A stretch of 20,815 bases of DNA from Zygnema cylindricum. Taxonomy: Eukaryota; Streptophyta; Zygnematophyceae; Zygnematales; Zygnemataceae. Where the stretch lies: NCBI GenBank assembly GCA_037447655.1, contig JBBHKE010000926.1:33681-54495 (forward strand). The letters run 5' to 3'. Made by a program: the position numbers and the translations under genes. Of this stretch, positions 18,653 through 20,815 are shown in pieces; within the stretch, counting starts at the first letter, position 1, and each line of letters begins with the position of its first letter. Below the pieces are notes generated by a model that searched no databases, was not told the DNA's origin, and saw only the letters and a list, made by a program, of their open reading frames with translations.

Positions 18653-20674
18653 AATCGAATCCCATCCCAACTTTTTCCACGGAACTTGCACTCTCAGTCG
18701 TCCAACGGAACCTGCACATAGAAACAGAAAAGGAAAAAAATCAATATAACAAATTTGATTAATTAAAAAAGTTTTCAGGCAACAAGTTTTGCCAACTTGC
18801 ATATAAAATAAAAAATCAGTATGGCAACTCATGTTGAACAATTATTCAGTGTACTAGCATACAAAAAAAAACAAAAGATAAAGAAATAACTAAACAGTCA
18901 GTTAAAAATAAATGAATACAAAATAAAAATATATATAATACAAACATCTTTGACATATTTTCACTATGTCAACATGTAAGAATATATTGAATACAGAATA
19001 TTGTCAGTGTGTCAATATTACGAAATAGTTTCAGTAAGTATTTTCCATATGGCAACAAAATGAAATATTTTCATATGGCAACCTATGTAAAATAAATTCA
19101 GTATGGCAACATAAATAAAATGTTTTCAGTAGAGAAATACACATAAAAATTTGAACAAGTATTTTCAATATGTCGACATTAAATATGCCATATTGAAAAA
19201 GATAACCAATCAAATTTAACCCACTTTCTCTCTCTTGCGTCTTTACTCTTTCGACAAAGAAGAGAGAGAGAGAGAGAGAGAGAGAGTCCATCTCGCAACT
19301 ACCACTAATTCTCCATCTACCTTTCCCCCTTTCCACAACTCCAATAATGAGTTTGAGCTGTATGGCTTTTGACTACTCTCTCTCTCTCCTCCCTCTCAAA
19401 TATCCTCTCTCCCTCCGCCTGTTTATGCTCTTTTTCCTTTCCTTTCCCTTTTTCCTCTTACCTTTCTTCTTTCTCTCATGTTCTTTCCCCTCTCCCATCT
19501 CTCATCTATCATCTCTCCTCTTCCCTCTCCCCTATCTCTCTGCTCTAACCCCCCCTCTCCCCTCTCTCCTCTCCCCTCTTCTCTCTCTCCTCGCCTGGTT
19601 TCTCTCCCACTTCCACCCCTACCGATCTCCAAAATGTGCCCATTAATAAGGTACATGTTGTAAAATGTACAATATAAAATGTACTTCACAGACATAATTT
19701 TCTTTTTTTTGTTTTTAGCTCTTACGTGTACATTACAAAAAATGCGTGTATTTGGAACGGAATACGAATAAATGAAAAAAAATGTAAAAGAAGGTGCAAA
19801 GTGGGTATTAAAAAATAGATATATATAATAAAAATAATAATAATTCACCTGATTTTATGGCAAATGGGAGCTGCAAATAGTCGAACGCATCAAGTCGAAG
19901 TTCAACATTTTTAAGTAAAACAACTCCTGAAAGAGAGAAGAGAGGAGAACAAGAGAGAAAGAGAGAGCAAGAGGGAGGCGGGAGGGAGGGGGGAAGGGAG
20001 TGGGACAGAGTGAGGTTTTGAAAACAAAATAAAATCAAAGCAAAAATTGAAAAAAACAAAAAAACGAATACAAAAAAAAAGATGATTGTAGTCCATCGAA
20101 GAAATATAGTTTTAAAAAAAACAAGTAATCACCAAAAAAAAAAATGTACACAAAGCCTTCATATTCCCTTCACCAATATTCAAGTTCAATCATTCTGAAT
20201 TAAATTTAATTTCCCTCTTCGACCAAAAATTGTGATCCAAAAATCAGTTTCAGGAGTTAACTCTCAAAAAACCTATCTCAAAAAAAATCACGAGAAAATT
20301 ACTTGCACCAAAAAAAAAAAACCAATAAAAAAAAAGTCTCATATATTTTGTTCAAAAACAGCACTCCAAAAACTAAACTCTACAAACTATATTTCACTAA
20401 CCTAGTGTCGAATCATAGCTTCCAAAAATAAAGCTTTTCAAATTGAAGTTTAACATTAGGGAGGGGGGGAGGGAGGGAGGGAGGGAGGGCGGGAGGGAGG
20501 GAGGGAGGGTGGGAGGGAGGGAGGGGGGAAGGGGGGGAGGCAGGGAGGAAGGGAGGACGGAGGGGGAAAAAAATTACCACTCCATAAACCGATCCGTAAC
20601 TGCTCTCTTTGAAGATCTTTAATGTAGTGTCCTAAATACCCAGCTAATAATCCGTACACTGCCCCTTCAAACAT
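18653..20674 (-). CDS. VPS13: VPS13-type lipid transfer protein, N-terminal chorein region (exons 1-3 only)
   Basis: The - strand exons are 20674-20578, 19926-19849 and 18711 to about 18653, with GT-AG introns and phase-1 joins between them. The joined product starts MFEG, then L-A-G-Y-L-G-x-Y, Q-L-R-I-G-L-W-S-G, V-x-L-x-N-V-E-L, L-Q-L-P-F-A-I-K, S-V-G-R-L-R-V and PWKKLGWD. This is the order seen at the start of VPS13 proteins (chorein N-terminal domain), long hydrophobic-groove proteins that move lipids between membranes at contact sites. From memory, the LQLPF and PWKKLGWD wording fits the plant SHRUBBY group best. The family is usually more than 3000 residues, but only about 78 are present. 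The next donor (ATT|GTTATC) is weak, and no further exon is seen across the N gap or to the left, so the gene is incomplete here. Confidence 0.85.
18774..19190 (-). repeat. Degenerate tandem repeat in VPS13 intron 2
   Basis: CAGTATGGCAAC / CATATGGCAAC / CTATGTCAAC motifs followed by AT-rich spacers and TTTTCAGT recur at roughly 30-50 bp intervals. The intron runs from 19848 to 18712. The ORF at 18563-18841 is real only over exon 3. Confidence 0.65.
19258..19620. repeat. (AG)n and CT-rich tracts in VPS13 intron 2
   Basis: (AG)n lies at 19258-19287. It is followed by a CT-rich stretch at 19371-19620 on the + strand, which is purine-rich in the gene's sense. The ORFs at 19347-19848 are composition artefacts. 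Confidence 0.85.
19930..20015. repeat. Purine tract next to the VPS13 exon 2 acceptor
   Basis: G/A-rich on the + strand, therefore a long pyrimidine tract directly upstream of the TTCAG acceptor of exon 2 in the gene's sense. Confidence 0.8.
20459..20569 (+). repeat. (GGGA)n tract near the start of VPS13 intron 1
   Basis: About 110 bp of GGGA/GGGGGA repeats on the + strand (CCCT in the gene's sense), starting only 8 bp after the exon 1 donor. The + strand has many GGG runs with one-base loops, a G-quadruplex-forming pattern. Intron 1 spans 20577-19927; between this tract and exon 2 it is AT-rich with A runs. Confidence 0.9.
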
Positions 20675-20815
20675 GGAGAACTTTAAGAATGTCGGGTTTA
20701 AGAATTTTGAGCTTCAACGAATCTACGGTTCAGGATTAGGGTTCAGGTTTAGGGTAAGGGGTTAATTTTTCCGTTTTGAGGGTTAGGAAGATATAATTAG
20801 ATGGTTCAAAAACAA
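20675..20815 (-). promoter_or_regulatory. 5' flank of the VPS13 gene, with telomere-like motifs
   Basis: Only 141 bp remain upstream of the ATG. GATTAGGGTTCAGG, TTTAGGGTAAGG and GGGTTAGG occur on the + strand at 20731-20788, degenerate TTTAGGG-like units. No TATA box or other promoter element is clear. Confidence 0.35.

Noticed and set aside
20731-20788. Interstitial telomere array
   Set aside because: Only a few imperfect TTTAGGG-like units occur; this is too short and degenerate to call.

Overview
This is nuclear eukaryotic DNA: AT-rich, gene-poor, full of short inverted-repeat transposons, simple-sequence tracts and GT-AG introns, with one 10-base N gap (18548-18557). Two protein genes can be recognised. 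The first is a WRKY transcription factor on the + strand (11094-13356, three exons). The second is the first three exons of a VPS13-type bridge-like lipid transfer protein on the - strand (20674 down to about 18653). From memory, its N-terminus is closest to the SHRUBBY-type VPS13 of plants. A WRKY gene together with a plant-type VPS13 and a Ty1/copia gag relic points to the green lineage, perhaps a streptophyte alga. A WRKY-bearing protist is not excluded.

Layout. 1-3.4 kb: dispersed repeats, including a TA-target MITE (255-475), a TIR element with a 7-8 bp target duplication (840-1144) and blocks that recur at 8.3-11.0 kb and 17.3-17.6 kb. 3.4-4.4 kb: a decayed copia gag (3653-4087) and short tandem repeats. 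4.4-6.75 kb: two long purine-rich tracts with a candidate exon between them. 6.85-7.23 kb: a - strand ORF starting with a signal-peptide-like segment. 7.49-8.06 kb: a tandem SINE-like repeat interrupted by a second MITE. 8.27-11.03 kb: mosaic repeats and a third MITE, reaching to within about 65 bp of the WRKY start codon. 11.09-13.65 kb: the WRKY gene. 13.7-15.2 kb: AT-rich DNA with degenerate repeats. 15.2-18.55 kb: a second copy of the 8-bp-TSD element, an array of 21-bp dyads, a 606-bp TIR element, an inverted copy of the 10.4-11.0 kb repeat, and nested foldback/MITE sequence ending at the N gap. 18.65-20.67 kb: the VPS13 5' exons, whose introns are filled with simple repeats.

The two genes show no functional link. 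The main structural themes are long purine/pyrimidine tracts sitting inside introns, and a TA-MITE family whose subterminal motif reappears as free 21-bp dyads. The WRKY gene has a variant WTKYGQK signature, a hybrid zinc-finger spacing and a one-base frame break in an A8 run. The VPS13 gene stops after exon 3 at the assembly gap, and no later exon is visible in the rest of the window.
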